This document shows, piece after piece, positions 24,501-39,500 of a DNA stretch of 64,000 nt (positions within the stretch are counted from its first letter, which is position 1; each line of letters opens with the position of its first letter). A program made the translations under genes and the position numbers. Source of the stretch: Kineosporia babensis (lineage in GTDB: Bacteria > Actinomycetota > Actinomycetes > Actinomycetales > Kineosporiaceae); assembly GCF_021129305.1 (NCBI RefSeq), contig NZ_JAJOMB010000023.1:62001-126000 (forward strand), written 5' to 3'. A model generated the notes under the pieces. That model was not told where the DNA came from. It saw only the letters and a program-made list of their open reading frames with translations, and made no database searches.

Positions 24501-27500
24501 GGTGATGGTGACGCTGGTACCTCCGGAAACTGGGCCCGAGTCCGGCGAAAGGCTAACGACGGTGGGCACGCCTAGGTAGGTGTATTGGCCCGCCGCCGAC
24601 GTTCCTCCCGGACTGGTGATCCGGACGTCTACTGTTCCGACTGCGTGCGCGGGAACGACTGCGGTGATCTCGGTGTCGCTACTGACGAAGAAGCTTGTCG
24701 CAGGGGTGGTTCCGAAGCTGACTCCCGTCGCTCCGCTGAAGTCCAGTCCGGTGATGGTCACGGTGTTCCCACCGGCGATCGGACCCTGGTTCGGCTGAAG
24801 GCTGGTGATGACGGGTGCGGTTGTGTAGGTGAAGTCGTTGTCGGTGCCGGCGGTTCCGGAGTTGCCGTAGATCGTTGTGACGACCACGTCCACCGAGCCG
24901 GGGGTAGTGCTGATCGGCGTTGTAGCAACAATTTCGGTGGGGTTGACCCATTGCACCGAGGCTGCGGGGTCAGCGCCGAAGCTCACCGCGGAGCCCAGCG
25001 TGAATCCCGTACCGCTGATGGTCACGGCTGTCCCGCCGGACAACGGACCTGCCGTCGGGGTGAGTGCTGTGACCGTCGGGCCGTTGGCGTAGGTAAAGCT
25101 TGCGGTTGCCGTGCCGCCTACGGTTGAGACTGCTACCGGCGCAGTGCCTGCTGAACCGGCGGGAGTGGTGAACGTGATGGTGGAGTCGTTGACCACGGTG
25201 AACTGGATTGGGCTGTTGTTCAGGGTGACCGTGCCAGCGCCGGTGAATCCGCTCCCTGTCAGCGTTACTACGGTGCCGCCGGTGATCGGGCCGGAGGAGG
25301 GGCTCAGACCGGTGATCTGCGGGACAGCGCGGTAGGTGAACTGAGCCGGCCCCGAAGTTCCACCAGGGCCGGTGACTCGGACGTCTACTACGCCGGCGCT
25401 GTGGGCGGGGGCGCGGGCCGTGATCTCGGTGTCGGTGTTGACGACGAAACTAGTGGCCGGGGTTCCGCCGAAGTCGACCACCGTGGCTGCGTTGAAGCCG
25501 GTGCCGGTGATGGTCACCAGCGTGCCTTCGGTCAGGGGACCTTCGTCGGACTGCAGGTTCGTTATGGCCGGCGCATTCACGTACTGGAACTGGGTGCTCG
25601 CGGAACCGCCCGGGGTAGTCACCGCCACGGTCTTGCTGCCTGCAGTGCCCGCAGGGGTGGCGAACGTGATGGTGGAGTCGTCGACCACGGTGAACGGAAT
25701 CGGGCTGCCGTTCAGGGTGACTGTGCTTGTTCCGGTGAAACCACTGCCGGTCAGGGTCACGGTGGTACCCCCGCCGAGCGGGCCCGACTGCGGTTGCGGG
25801 CTGCTTACGGTGGGCACGGGGGCGTACCGGTACTGCGTGGCGGCCGCGGTTCCGCCCGGCGTTTGGACGGTGACTGCGCTGGTTCCGGTGCCAGGCGGAG
25901 TGGTGGCCGTGATCTCGGTGTTGCTGACCACGGTGAAGGTGGCGGGCACGGCGCCGAACCGGACATTGGTGGCGCCGGTGAAGCCGGTGCCGGTGATGGT
26001 TACGGCGGTGCCCCCGGCTTCGGGGCCCGCGCTGGGCTGGAGTTGCGTGATGGTGGGGACGTTTGCGTAGCGGTAGGTGCCGGTGGCGTTTCCGCCTGCG
26101 CTGGTCACTTGCACGGTTGCGGTGCCGGCGGAGCCGGGTGGGGTGGTGGCGGTGATGGTGTTGGCGTCGTCAATGGTGAACGTGGTGGCCGGCGTTCCGC
26201 CGAAAGTCACGGTGGTGACGTCGGTGAGGTTGCTGCCTGCGATGGTCACGGTGGTACCGCCGGCGATGGGGCCTGCGGCGGGCGTGACGGTGGCGATGGT
26301 GGGCTGGGTTACGTATCGGAACTGCGCCGGAGGGGTCTGACCGCCGGGGGTGGTGATGGCGACGTTCTTGGTTCCGGCAGTGCCGGCGGGGGTGGTGAAG
26401 GTAATCGTGGAGGCGTTGACCACGGTGCACGGGACCGAAGAGCCATCGATGGTCAGGCTGGAGGCGTCGGTGAAGTCGTTGCCCGAGACGGTGACGAGAG
26501 TGCCGCCGGTCAGCGGGCCGGTGGTGGGCGTCAGTTGGCTGATGGCCGGGACTGGGGCGTAGCGGAATGGTTCCGCTACTGAGGTTCCGCCCGGCGTTAC
26601 GACGGTAACTGGGCTGGTGCCGGTGCCGGTCGGGGTTGTCGCAGTGATCTGCGTGTTGCTGTCCACCGTGAACGAGGCCTGGTTGGCGCCAAATCGGACG
26701 CTGCTGGCGGCGGCGAAGTCCGTACCGGTGATGGTGACGCTCGTACCGCCCGCTTCCGGCCCGGCCCTGGGCGTGATCGAGGTGATGACGGGTGTGTTGC
26801 GGTAGGTGAAGGGGGCCGGGCTAGAGATGCCGTACGGGCTGTTCACCAGGACGTTCACGGTTCCGGCCGGAGTGTGGGCCGGTGAGGTGGCGACGAGTTC
26901 GGTGCTGCTGACGTATTGCACCTGAGTAGCGCTGGTACCGGCGAAGGTCACGGTCGTGTCGGGGGTGAAGTCGGCGCCGGTCACCGTGACGTTGGTACCG
27001 CCGCCGAGCGGGCCGTCATTCGGTGAGATGGCTGTGATGGTCGGGGCGTTGACGTAACGGAACTGCGCTGGAGTCGTTGTTCCGCCGGGGGTAGTCACCA
27101 CGACCGGCACGGTTCCGGCTGCGTGGGCCGGCGTGGTCAGGGTGATGGTCGCGCTGTCCACCACCGTGAACGATGCGGCCGAACCGTCGATGGTCACGCT
27201 GGTGGCTGCGGTGAAGCCGGTTCCGGTGAGCGTTGCGGCCGTGCCACCGGTGATCGGACCCGAGTCAGGCGTCATCTGGTTGATGGTCGGGACTGGGGCG
27301 TAGCGGTATTTGGCGCTGGGGGCCGATGTTCCGCCCGGCGTGGTGACCAGTACGTCAACCATTCCGTTGCCCGCGGGAGCGAAGACGCTGATCTGGGTGT
27401 CGCTGCTCACTGTTATGCCGGCGACCACCGTGGACCCGAAGCTGACACTGGTCGCGCCGGTGAATCCGGTACCTGTGATCGTCACCAGTGTTCCGCCGGC

Positions 27501-30500
27501 TTCCGGACCGGACAGAGGAGAAACCGCGCTTACGGTAGGCACATTGGCGTACCGGAAGACGCCGATATCCGATCCGCCGACCGTGGCCACCCGGACCACC
27601 GCGTTCCCGGCCGATCCGGGTGGGGTGGTCGCGGTGATCGTTGAGTCGTTGTTCACCGTGTACGACGTCGCTGCTACCCCGTCGAACGTGACGCTCGAAG
27701 CGCCAGTCAGACCTGAGCCGGAAATGGTGACGGTTGTACCGCCGGTCAGGGGTCCAGCTTGCGGGGAGACCGACGTAACCGTGGGGGCATTGGTGTAGGT
27801 GAAAGTGTTTCCCGGGCCCGACGTTCCGTAGATCGTGTTGACCACAACGTTGACCGCACCGGCCGTTGCCTTGGCCGGGGAAACCGCCCGTATCTGGGTC
27901 GCGCTTACATACTGCACCGAGGACGCGGCCACTCCCCCGAACGTCACTGCTGAGGCCGCGGTGAAGTCGGTGCCGGTGAGGGTGACTGTGGTGCCGCCAC
28001 TCAACGGCCCAGCATCCGGTGAGATTGCGCTGACCGTTGGGGCATTGACGTAGAGGAACGGGACCGGGGTAGTCGTTCCGCCGGGGGTAGTCACCACGAC
28101 CGGGGTATTGCCAGCTGGGTGCGCGGGGGTAGTCAGCGTGATGGTCGAATCGTTCACGACCTGGTACGACTGGCTGCTGCCGTCGATGGTGACACTGCTG
28201 GCGCCGGTAAATCCGCTTCCGGTCAGCGTTATGGCGGTGCCGCCGGTGACCGGGCCCGAGCTAGGGCTGATCTGGCTGACCGTAGGCACCGGGGCATACC
28301 GGTACTGCGCGCTCGGAACTGAAGTACCGCCGGGTGCGGTGACGAGAACGTCTACTGTCCCCGTGCCTGCGGGGGCGAAGACCGTGATCTGGGTATCGCT
28401 GCTGACCGTAAGCCCGGTGGCCTGAGCCGAGCCGAACCGCACGTTCGTAGCCCCGGTGAATCCCGTGCCCGTAATTGTCACCAGTGTTCCGCCGGCTTCC
28501 GGACCGGCTGTGGGCACGATCGAGGTGACGGTCGGCGCGTCCCGGTAAGTGAAGGTGTTACCCGGGCCCGACGCGCCGTAGATCGTGGTGACGACGACGT
28601 TGACCGGGCCGGCCGATGCCTTGACCGGCGTTACCGCCGTTAGCTGGGTCGGGCTCACGTACTGCACCGACTGCGCGGCAGTTCCACCGAACGTCACTGC
28701 CGATGCAGCCGTGAAATCGGTACCGATGATCGTTACTGCTGTCCCACCGGTCAGCGGGCCTTCCACCGGTGAGAGGCTGGTGACGGTAGGCGCGTTGACG
28801 TAAAGGAACTGGACCGGGGCGGTTGTTCCTCCGGGGGTTGTTACCGCAACCGGGGTATTGCCAGCTGCGTGTGCGGGGGTGGTCAGGGTGATGGTCGTGT
28901 CGTTCACAACCGAGAACGGGTTGGGGCTGCCGGCGATGGTCACGCTGCTGGCGCCGGTGAACCCGCTACCCGTCAACGTCAGCGATGTACCGCCCGTAAC
29001 CGGGCCCGAGTTGGGGCTGATCTGAGCTACTGCAGGCAGCGGCACGAAGCGGTAACTGACGCCCGGAGCTGAAACACCACCAGGAGCGGTAACTCGCACG
29101 TCTACGGTTCCGGTGCCCGCGGGGGTGAAAACGGTTATCTGGGTATCGCTGCTTACCGTCACACCGGTCACGACCGTGGCCCCGAAGCTGACGCTGGTGG
29201 CACCAGTGAATCCGCTACCTGTGATCGTCACCAACGTTCCGCCCGCTTCCGGGCCCGCTGTAGGGGCAATGGTACTTACGGAAGGCACACTGGCGTAGCG
29301 GAAGACGCCGATGTCCGAGCCGCCGACCGTGGTCACCCGGACCACCGCGTTCCCGGCTGCACCCGGCGGAGTGGTGGCGGTGATCGTTGAGTCGTTGTTC
29401 ACCGCGTAAGAGGCCGCGGCTACCCCATCAAACGTGACGCTCGAGGCACCGGTCAGACCCGAGCCTGAGATGGTGACCGTTGTACCCCCGGCCACAGGAC
29501 CGGCCTGCGGGGAAACCGTCGTGACGGTGGGAGCAATGGTGTAGGTAAAGCCATTACCCGGGCCCGAGGTGCCGTAGATCGTGCTGACCACGACGTTCAC
29601 GGTGCCGGCCGTTGCCTTGGCCGGGGATACGGCTCGCACCTGGGTTGGGCTCACGTACTGCACCGACGTGGCGGCCACTCCCCCGAACGTCACCGCCGAG
29701 GCCGCAGTGAGGTCGGTGCCCGTGATGGTCACGGTAGTACCGCCGCCCAACGGACCAGCGTCTGGTGAGATAGCGCTGACGGTGGGCGCATCCACATACA
29801 GGAACTGCACCGGGGCCGACGATCCGCCAGGGGTAGTCACCACGACCGGGGTATTGCCGGCGCTGTGGGCCGGGGTGGTCAGGGTGATGGTGGTGTCGTT
29901 CACAACCGAGAACGGGTTGGGGCTACCTGCGATGGTTACCCCGCTGGCACCGGTAAACCCGCTACCCGTAAGCGTTACTGAGGTGCCACCGGTCACTGGC
30001 CCTGAGTTGGGGCTGAGCGAGCTAAGCAACGGCACCGGCGCGTAACGGTATTGAGCGCTGGGGGCCGATGTACCACCTGGAGCGGTCACCAACACGTCTA
30101 CTGTGCCGGTGCCGGCCGGGGCGAAGACCGTGATCTGAGTGTCGCTGCTGACTGTAAGCCCGGTGGCCTGAGCTGAGCCGAACCGCACGTTAGTCGCCCC
30201 GGTGAATCCGGTACCCGTGATCGTCACCAGCGTTCCACCGGCTTCCGGACCGGCCGTAGGCGAGACCGAGGTTACGGTCGGCGCGTCCCGGTAGGTAAAA
30301 GTGATACCTGATCCGGATGCGCCGTAAGCCGTAGTCACCACCACGTTGACCGGGCCAGACGTAGCCTTCGGCGGCGAGACCGCCACTAGCTGCGTCGGGC
30401 TGCTGAACGTCACCGCTGAAGCTGCTAGTCCCCCAAAGGTAACCGCAGAGGCGGCGGTGAAATCCGTACCGGTGATGGTGACCGCCGTACCCCCGGTCAG

Positions 30501-33500
30501 AGGCCCTTCCGTCGGTGTCAGGCTGCTGACTGTAGGAGCGTCCGCGTACAGGAATTGGATGGGCGCCGACGTCCCGCCGGGCGTCACCACTACAACGGCC
30601 GCGTTCCCCGCCGTACCGGCAGGCGTAGTCACCGTGATCGTGGAGTCGTCGACCACGGTGAACGGAACCGAAGCACCGCTCACAGTAAGCGTTGTAGCCC
30701 CGGTGAAGCCGGATCCCGACAGCGTTAGCGAAGTCCCGCCCGCGGTCGGCCCGAATGTAGGCGACAAGGTATTTACGGCGGGGACCGGCGCGTAGCGGTA
30801 ACGGTCAGCGGGCGAGACAGCCGAGGTTCCGCCCGGACCAGTCACCCGGATGTCGACGGTGCCGGTTCCAGCTGGGGCTGTTGCGGTGATTCGGGTGTTG
30901 CTGTCAACAGTGAACGTGGCCGTGGCAGCTCCGAAGCGCACTTGCGTAGCGGCGCTGAAGTCGGACCCGGTAATCACCACCGTCGTCCCCCCGGCCTCAG
31001 GCCCGGCTCCCGGCTGAATCTGAGTCACGGTCGGCGCATCGCGGTAGGTAAAGAGGCCGGAGTCAGCACCGCCCGCAGTGGTTACCCGCACCAGAACCGG
31101 CCCGGCACTACCTGTGCTCGGGGAGACGGCCTGGAGTTCGGTGGGGCTCACGTAACTGACGGACGCGGCGGCGACGCCCCCGAACGTGACCGCGGATGCC
31201 GCCGTGAAACCCGTACCGGTGATGGTCACGCTGGTGCCACCGGAGATTGGCCCGGAGGAGGGCGAGAGCGTTATGACGCTGGGCGCCACGAGGTAGGTGA
31301 ATTGGTCGGCCGCGGAGGTGGCCGAGGTTCCGCCCGGGGTAGTTACGGTCACGTCCACGGCTCCGGCCGGGCGAGCTGGAGCGACTGCGCTGATCGACGT
31401 ATCGCTGTTCACCGTGAAGCTGGTCGCCGGGGTAGAGCCGAACTGAACTACGGAGGTTTCGGTGAAGCCAGTACCGGTGATCGTGACCGCGGTACCCCCG
31501 GCCAGCGGACCCGCGCCGGGCTGAACGGCCGTTACGGTCGGAGCCTGCACGTAACGGTAGGTGCTGGACGCGCTGCCGTAGGCGGTAGTAACGGTCGCGG
31601 TCACCGGCCCTGCGGTAGCCGTGGCCGGTGTGACCGCAGTCAGCCGGGTGCTGCTCACGAACTGAACCGATGTCGCCGCAGACCCGCCGAAGGTTACGGA
31701 AGATCCGCTGGTGAAGCCGGTTCCGTCAATCGTCACCGACGTGCCGCCGCCCAGGGGTCCGCGATCTGGGGAAAGGCTGCTGATCGTCGGTGCGTTCGCG
31801 TAGGTGAACTGCTGCGCTGCGGTCGTTCCGCCCGGTGTGGTCACGACGATCGGAACGGTGCCGGTTCCACCTGGGGTGGTGAGCGTGATCGTGGAATCGC
31901 TGTTCACGGTGAAGCCGACGGCCGCGCCGTTCACCGTCACCGAACTGGCTGCGGTGAAGCCCGATCCGGAAAGCGTCACCACCGTTCCACCAGCAGTCGG
32001 GCCGAACGTCGGCGAGATTCCGGCCAGGACCGGCACGGGCGCGTAGCGGTACCGATCGCCGACGACCACGGTCGAGGTTCCGCCCGGCCCGGTCACCGTC
32101 ACATCGACGACTCCGCTGCCGGCCGGGGCGGTAGCGGTGATCGAGTTGTCGGTACTGACGGTGAAGAGGGTGGCTGGTACTGCGCCGAACCGGACTGCGG
32201 TAGCGCCGTCGAAACCCGTACCCGTGATCGTCACCGACGTCCCGCCGGCTTCCGGCCCGGTCGACGGGTTCAAGCCAGTGACGGAAGGCGCGGTCCGATA
32301 GCGGTATCCGTTGACGAGTGTGTCTTGGCCGTAGGGGGTTGTCACCACCACGTCGACCTGGCCCGCGCCGGCAGCTGGTACTACGGCGGTGAGCTGGGTC
32401 GGGGACACGTACTGCACCGAGGTCGCGGCCACACCGCCGAAGGTCACACCCGAGTTCAGAGTGAAGCCGGTGCCGGCGATGGTCACGGTGTTGGTACCGG
32501 CCAACGGCCCCGACGCCGGGGTGACACTGGTGATGGTTGGACCGGCCACGTAGGTAAATTGGTCGGCCGACGAGGTGGCCGAGGTTGCGAATTGCCCCGT
32601 CACGGTTACGTCTACGGTGCCGACCGACCCCGCGGGACTGACGGCCGTAATCTGCGAACTGCTGTTGACGGTGAAAGAGGCGGCGGGTGTCGAGCCGAAC
32701 TTGACGGCCGTGGCCCCGCTGAACCCTGAGCCGCTGATCACCACGGTCGTGCCCCCGGGGGCCGGTCCCGTGGTGGGGTTCAGTCCGGTCACCACCGGAT
32801 CAGCCACATAGGTGAAGTTCTGGCCCGCTGCCGAGGTACCGCCGTCGGTGGTAGTCACCAGTACGGCCACCGCTCCGGCGGCGTGCGACGGTGAAGTAGC
32901 AGTGATCTCGGTCGGACTGGCTACGGTGAATGTTGCTGCGCTACCCCCGAAGCTGACGCCGGTCACGCCGTAAAACTGTGTACCGGTGATCGTGACCGAT
33001 GTACCCCCGGCGACCGGGCCGCTGGAAGGGCTGAGCCCGGTGACGGTCGGCGCACCCACGTATCGGAAGCGGTCCGCCGCGCTGGTGGCCGAGTTTCCGC
33101 CGACCGTGGTCACGACGACGTCAACCAGGCCGCTTCCCGGAGGCGAAACAGCCGTGATCTGCGTATCCGAGTTCACCGTGAAACTGGCCGCAACTCCACC
33201 AAACCGCACCGAACTCGCCGTGGACAGCGCGGTTCCGATGATGACGACGCTGGTGCCGCCGGCCTCCGGCCCTGATCCTGGCGTGATCGAGGTGACCGTG
33301 GGCACCGCGATGTAGGTGAACGTACTCGCTGCGGTGGCCGCCGACGTCCCCCCATCTGCCGTACTGATCGTCACCCCGACCGCGCCAGCGGCATGTGCCG
33401 GGGTGACTGCCGTGATCTGCGTATCGCTGTTCACCGTGTAGCTGGCCGCATTCAATCCGCCGAACTGCACCGCCGCAGCCCCGGAAGCCGTGGCAAACCC

Positions 33501-36500
33501 GGTGCCGGTGATGACGACCGTGGTCCCACCCGAGATCGGGCCGTTCACCGGAGCAAGACCGGAAACCGTTGGCGTTCCCACATACCGGTAGCTCGCCCCA
33601 GCAGACGTCCCGCCCGGAGCCGTCACCACCACATTGACCACACCCGCGACGTGCGCCGGCGCCTGGGCAATGATCTGCGAGTCACTGTTGACCGCGATTA
33701 CACCCGCCGCCGGTACCCCGTCGAAAGTCACCGCCGTCGCGCCGCTGAAGCCAGAACCGGTGAGCGTTACCAACGTCCCGCCCGCCACCGGACCGTACGT
33801 AGGCGACAGCCCGCTGATCGAAGGGACCGCCTGGTACGAGTACCGGTCTGCCGCCACAACCGCGGATGTTCCACCGACCGTGGTGACCCGGATGTCCACA
33901 GTTCCAGCGGAACCTACCGGAGCAACCGCGGTGATCTGCGTCGCCGAGTTCACCGTGTACGACGGAGCCGCATTACCCCCGAACAAAACCGCTGACGCTC
34001 CAGCGAAGTCGGTGCCCGTGACGATCACGGTGTTCCCACCGGCCAGCGGTCCAGCCTGAGGGGTAACCGCCGTGACCGCAGGCGCAGCCACGTACGTATA
34101 CCGATCGGCAGCAACCACAGCTGACGTTCCACCGACCGTGGTGACCCGGACGTCCACAGTTCCAGCCAACCCCGCCGGAGCAACCGCCGTGACCTGCGTC
34201 GCCGAGTTCACCGTGTACGACGTAGCCGCATTACCCCCGAACGAAACCGCCGACGCCCCGCTGAAAGCAGTACCGGTGATGACTACCGAGGTACCCCCAC
34301 TGGTCGGCCCAGACGAGGGCACGATCGAGCTCACCACCGGCACCGCAATGTACGTGTAAGCCCCAGCGAGACTTGTGGTCCCGCCGACCGTGGTGACCGA
34401 AACGTCTACAGTTCCGGCCGCATGAGTCGGCGTGAAGGCGGTGATCTGCGTGTCCGAACTTACGGTTACCCCGGTCGCCGCAACACCATCGAGCCGCACG
34501 GCTGTAGCCCCAGTGAAGCCCGTACCCGTGACGGTGACCAGCGTCCCGCCGGCAACCGGACCCGACACCGGCGATACCGAAGAGACCGCCGGCGCAGCCA
34601 CATAGGTGTACTGCAGCGGGTTCGATCCCCCGGTCAGGCCGTAAAGCGTTGTCACGGTGACATTCACTGCCCCAGCCGAACCAGCGGGGACGGTGGCGGT
34701 GATCTGAGTGTCCGAGTTCACCGTGAAGCCAGCCGCGTTGGATCCGAACTGCACGCTCGTGGCCGTGGTGAAACCGGTTCCGGTCAGCACCACCGAGTTA
34801 CCCCCGGCGGTCGGTCCACTGTTCGGCGAGATCGCCGTCAAGGTGGGCAACCCCTGGTAGGTGTAGACCGCCGCCGGGACCTGTCCGCTGGTTCCGTAGG
34901 GCGTGGTCACCTGGACATAGACCGGGCCGGTAGCGTGCGGCGGCACTCCGCGGACCTGGATCTGGGTCGGCGTCACGCTGAGGATCTGGAGGGCGGAGAC
35001 TCCGTCGAAGGTAACGCCGGTGGCTCCGGTGAAGCCGGTTCCGGTGATGGTCACTACTTGAGTGAGGCTGCCGGCGAACGGACCGCTGCTGGGGCTCAGA
35101 CCAGTCACGACGGGTGGGGCCACGTAGGTAAAGCGGTCCGCCGCGCTGGTCGCCGAAACTCCGCCGGGGGCAGTGACTGTCACATCAACCGTTCCGGCGG
35201 CCTGGGCCGGTGCGACGACCGTGAGCTGGGTGTCCGTACTTACGGCGATGCTGTTCCCCGGAACCCCGCCGAAGGAGACCGCGGTCGCTCCAGTGAAGCC
35301 GGTTCCCGTTACGGTAACCGTCGTTCCGCCCGCCGTTGGCCCGGTACTCGGCGATACCGCCGTAACAGTCGGCAAGCCGACGTAGGTGTACTGGTCAGCG
35401 GTACTGACCGCGGAGGTACCACCGGCTGTGGTGACGGTGACGTCAACCGTTCCCAGGCTGCCGGCCGGAGCGACCGCCGTGATCTGGTTGGAATTGTTCA
35501 CCGTGTACGAGGTGGCGTTCGCCGCGCCGATTTTCACCGCAGTCGCGCCAAGCAGGTTGGACCCGGTGATCACCACCGAGTTCCCGCCGCCCAGAGGCCC
35601 TCTCGTCGGGGAGATCACGGCGACTGTAGGCGCGGTGACGTAGGTGTACTGATCCGCTGGAGTGATCGCGGTGATGCCGCCCGGTGTGGTCACCGTAACG
35701 TCCACGGTCCCTGGGCTACCTGAAGGTGCGGTGGCCGTGATCTGGGTGGCCGAGTTGACGGTAAAGCTGCCTGCCGCGTTGGCGCCGAACTTCACTGCGG
35801 TGGCCGCCGTCAGGTTCGTTCCGGTGATCGTCACCGTCGTGCCGGCGGTGGTCGGTCCGGACGCAGGGGAGATCGCAGTTACCGTGGGAATGCCGTAGTA
35901 GGTGAATCCGGAGCCGGCACTGCTGACCGAAGTTCCGCCCGGTGCGGTCACAATCACGTCCACCAGGCCCGCCGCATGCGCCGGAGAGGTAATCACCAGC
36001 TGGGTGTCGCTGCTGACGGTGACCCCAGTGGCGGCCGTACCACCGATCGTCACGCCGGTGGCGCCGGTGAAGTTGGTACCGGTCACGGTGATGCTCGTGC
36101 CACCGGCGATCGGGCCGACGTTGGGACTCACACCGGTAACGGTCGGCGCGAGGACGTAAGTGTACTGGTCGGCGCTGCTGGTGGCCGAGGTACCGCCAAC
36201 AGTGGTGACGGTTACGTGCACGACGCCGGCCGAACTGGCCGGGGCCACTGCCGTGATCTGCGTGGCGGAATTGACCGTATACGAGGTAGCGGCCGTACCC
36301 CCGAACGAAACCGCAGACGCACCAGTGAAACCAGTTCCGGTGATGACTACGGTCGTACCCCCGGCCAGCGGTCCACGGACGGGAGCAATACCGGTCACCG
36401 TTGGAAGCGCGACGAAGGTGTACTGATCTGCCGCGGACGTCGCGGACGTGCCGCCTACAGCAGTGACCGTCACGTCCACTGTGGAACCCGCGGTGCCAGC

Positions 36501-39500
36501 CGGCGCTGTGGCCGTGATCTGCGTGGAACTGTTGGCGTTCGCGCTGACCACCGTGTTGCCGAACTTCACAGACGTCACGTTGATGAAGTTGGTACCGGTG
36601 ATCACCACCGGCGTACCTGCGATGGTCGGCCCGGAGGACGGGGAGACCGCAGTGACGGTGGGGGCCGCGAAATAGCTGAACTGATCGGCGCTGCTGATCG
36701 CCGATGATCCCCCGGGCGCGGTGACCACCACATCAACGGTGCCCGCAGCATGGGCTGGTGCGGTGACCGTCAATTGGGAGTCGGTGCTGACGACGATCGA
36801 GGTCCCGGCCACCCCGCCGAACGTCACCGCCGTGGCGCCGGTGAAGTTGGCGCCGGTCACCGTGACGCTGGTCCCGCCCGCGGTCGGGCCGACCGTCGGA
36901 GACACGCTGGTCACGGATGGCGCCGCGACGTAGTTGTACCCGTCTGCGCTACTGGTGGCCGACGTTCCCCCCGCCGTCGTCACGGTCACATCCACCAGGC
37001 CGGCCGCCCGGGCCGGGGCCACTGCAGTGATCTGGGTGTTGCTGTTCACCACGACGGACGTGGCGTTCGTTGAACCGAACTTCACCGTGCTGGCGCCGGT
37101 GACGAAGCCGGTTCCGGTGATCACCACGGTCGTACCGCCCGCCAGCGGGCCCCGGTTCGGCGACACCGCGGTCACCGTCGGCGTGACCAGATAGGTGTAG
37201 TCGTCGGCCGAAGTGTTCGCCGAGGTCCCCCCGACGGTGGTGACTGCGACGTCCACCGTGCCCGCGCCTCCGGCCGGTGCCACCGCCGTGATCTGGGTAG
37301 CGCTGTTGACCGTGTAGCTGACCGCATTGAGCGCACCGAACTTCACCGCTGAGGCATTCAGCAGGTTCGTGCCGGTAATCACCACCGAGGTTCCAGCCGT
37401 GGTCGGGCCGGAGGCGGGTGCGACCGAAGTGATCGAGGGCGCCGCCGTATAGGTGTACTGGTTGGCGCTTCCCGTCGCGGAAGTCCCGCCGACCGCCGTC
37501 ACCGTGACGTTGACCGTTCCAGCCGAACCAGCGGGCGCAACTGCCGTGATCTGGGTAGCACTGTCGACCGAGTAGCTGACCGCATTGGCCGCGCCGAACT
37601 TCACCGCCGAGGCAGCCGCCGCCCCGGCAGCGTTGATGAACCCGGTGCCGGTGATGACCACCGAGTTCCCCGAGGCGAGAGGGCCCGCGTTCGGAGAAAC
37701 AGCCGTGACCGTGGGAGGCCCGACGTAGGTGTATTCATCGGTGGACACCGCGAGGGACGTCCCGCCCACATCGGTGACCGTGACATCGACCGTGCCTGCC
37801 GACACACGTAAGGGTGCGACCGCCGTGAGGGATGTAGACGAGTTGAAAACCACGCCGGTCGCCGGGTTGGACCCGAAGCTCACCGTGGCCCCAGGGGTGA
37901 AGCTGGTGCCGGTGATGATCACCGTCGTCCCGCCGCCCAACGGGCCGTAGGCCGGGCTGACCGAGGCGACCGTCGGCCGGGCGTAGTAGGTGAAGTCGTC
38001 CGCGGCCGTGTTCGGCGAGGTGCCGCCCGGCGTCGTGACCCGGACGTCGACAGTTCCTCCGCTACCGGCCGGGGCCGTTGCCGTGATCTGCGTTCCAGCG
38101 GCGTTGACCGAGACCCCGGTGGCGTTGTTCGGCCCGAAGGCGACGACTGTGGCGCCGGTCAGGTTGGTTCCGGTGATCGTTACCGCTGTCCCCGCGGTAG
38201 TCGGACCGAGCGCTGGGGAAACCCCGGTGACCGTCGGAGCCGCGAAGTAGGTGTACTGATCCGCGCTGGTGATGGCGGACGTACCGCCAGGCGCCGTGAC
38301 GACCACATCAACGACGGACGCACTGCGAGCCGGCGAGGAAATCGTCAGTTGGGTGTCGCTGATGACGACGAGCGAAGTTCCCGCTGTGCCACCAAAAGTC
38401 ACGGAAGTGGCACCGGTGAAGTTCGTGCCCGTGACGGTCACGCTGGTGCCACCAGCGGTCGGGCCTGCGGCTGGGGACACATTGGTGACGGTCGGCGCGG
38501 CCATGTAGGTGTACTCGTCCACGCTGCTGGTGGGCGATGTTCCGCCGCCAGTGGTCACGGTGATGTCCGCGACCCCGGCCGCGCGAGCCGGGGCAACCGC
38601 CGTGATCTGGGTGGGGCCGTTCACCACAAAGGATGTCGCGTTCGTCGGGCCGAACTTGACCGAGCTCGCTGCGGTGAAGTTCGTCCCGGTGATCACCACG
38701 GTCGTACCACCGGCCAGCGGGCCCCGGCTTGGCGAAACCGCAGTCACGGTCGGCGTAATTACGTAGGTGTAGTCGTCCCCGGAAGTGTTCGCGGAGGTGC
38801 CGCCGGGAGTGGTGACAGTGACATCTACCTTGCCTGCGCTACCAGCCGGCGCGGTGGCGGTGATCTGGGTATTGCTGTTGACCGTGTAGCTGACCGCAGG
38901 GGTCGCGCCGAATTTCACCGCCGAGGCATTGAGCAGATTCGTGCCGCTGATCACCACGGAGGTTCCAGCGGTGGTCGGGCCGGAGGTGGGCGCGACCGAA
39001 GTGATCGAGGGCGCCGCCGTGTAGGTGTATTGGTTCGCACCCCCCATCGTCGATGTTCCGCCGAGAGCAGTCACCGTTACGTTGACCGTTCCGGCGGCGC
39101 CGGCCGGCGCGATCGCAGTGATCTGGGTCGGGCTGTCGATGGTGGGACTGACCACGGTGTTCGAGCCGAACTTGACCGCCGTGACCCCGATGAAGTTGGT
39201 GCCGGTGATCACAACGGGGGTACCCGCAGTCAGAGGGCCGGCATTCGGAGACAGATTGGTGACGGTTGGCGCGGCGACAAAGGTGTACTCATCGGCTGAC
39301 ACCGGATCGGACGTGCCGCCCAGCGCCGTGACCCTGACATCGACCGTGCCGCCCGCGCGGGCGGGAGCCACCGCCGTGATCTGGGTGGCGTTGTTGACGA
39401 CGTAACTGGTCGCGGCCGTCGAGCCGAAACTCACGGCCGTCACATTGGTGAAGTTTGTTCCGGTGATGACGACAGACGTCCCCCCGGAAGCCGGTCCAGT

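Noticed and set aside
21798-39405. Many long plus-strand open frames opposite the giant gene, with repeated Thr-Val-Pro-Ala text
   Set aside because: They are mirror images of the repeat array on the other strand, have the same periodicity and no ribosome binding sites. The minus-strand frame alone is continuous and has coherent domains.
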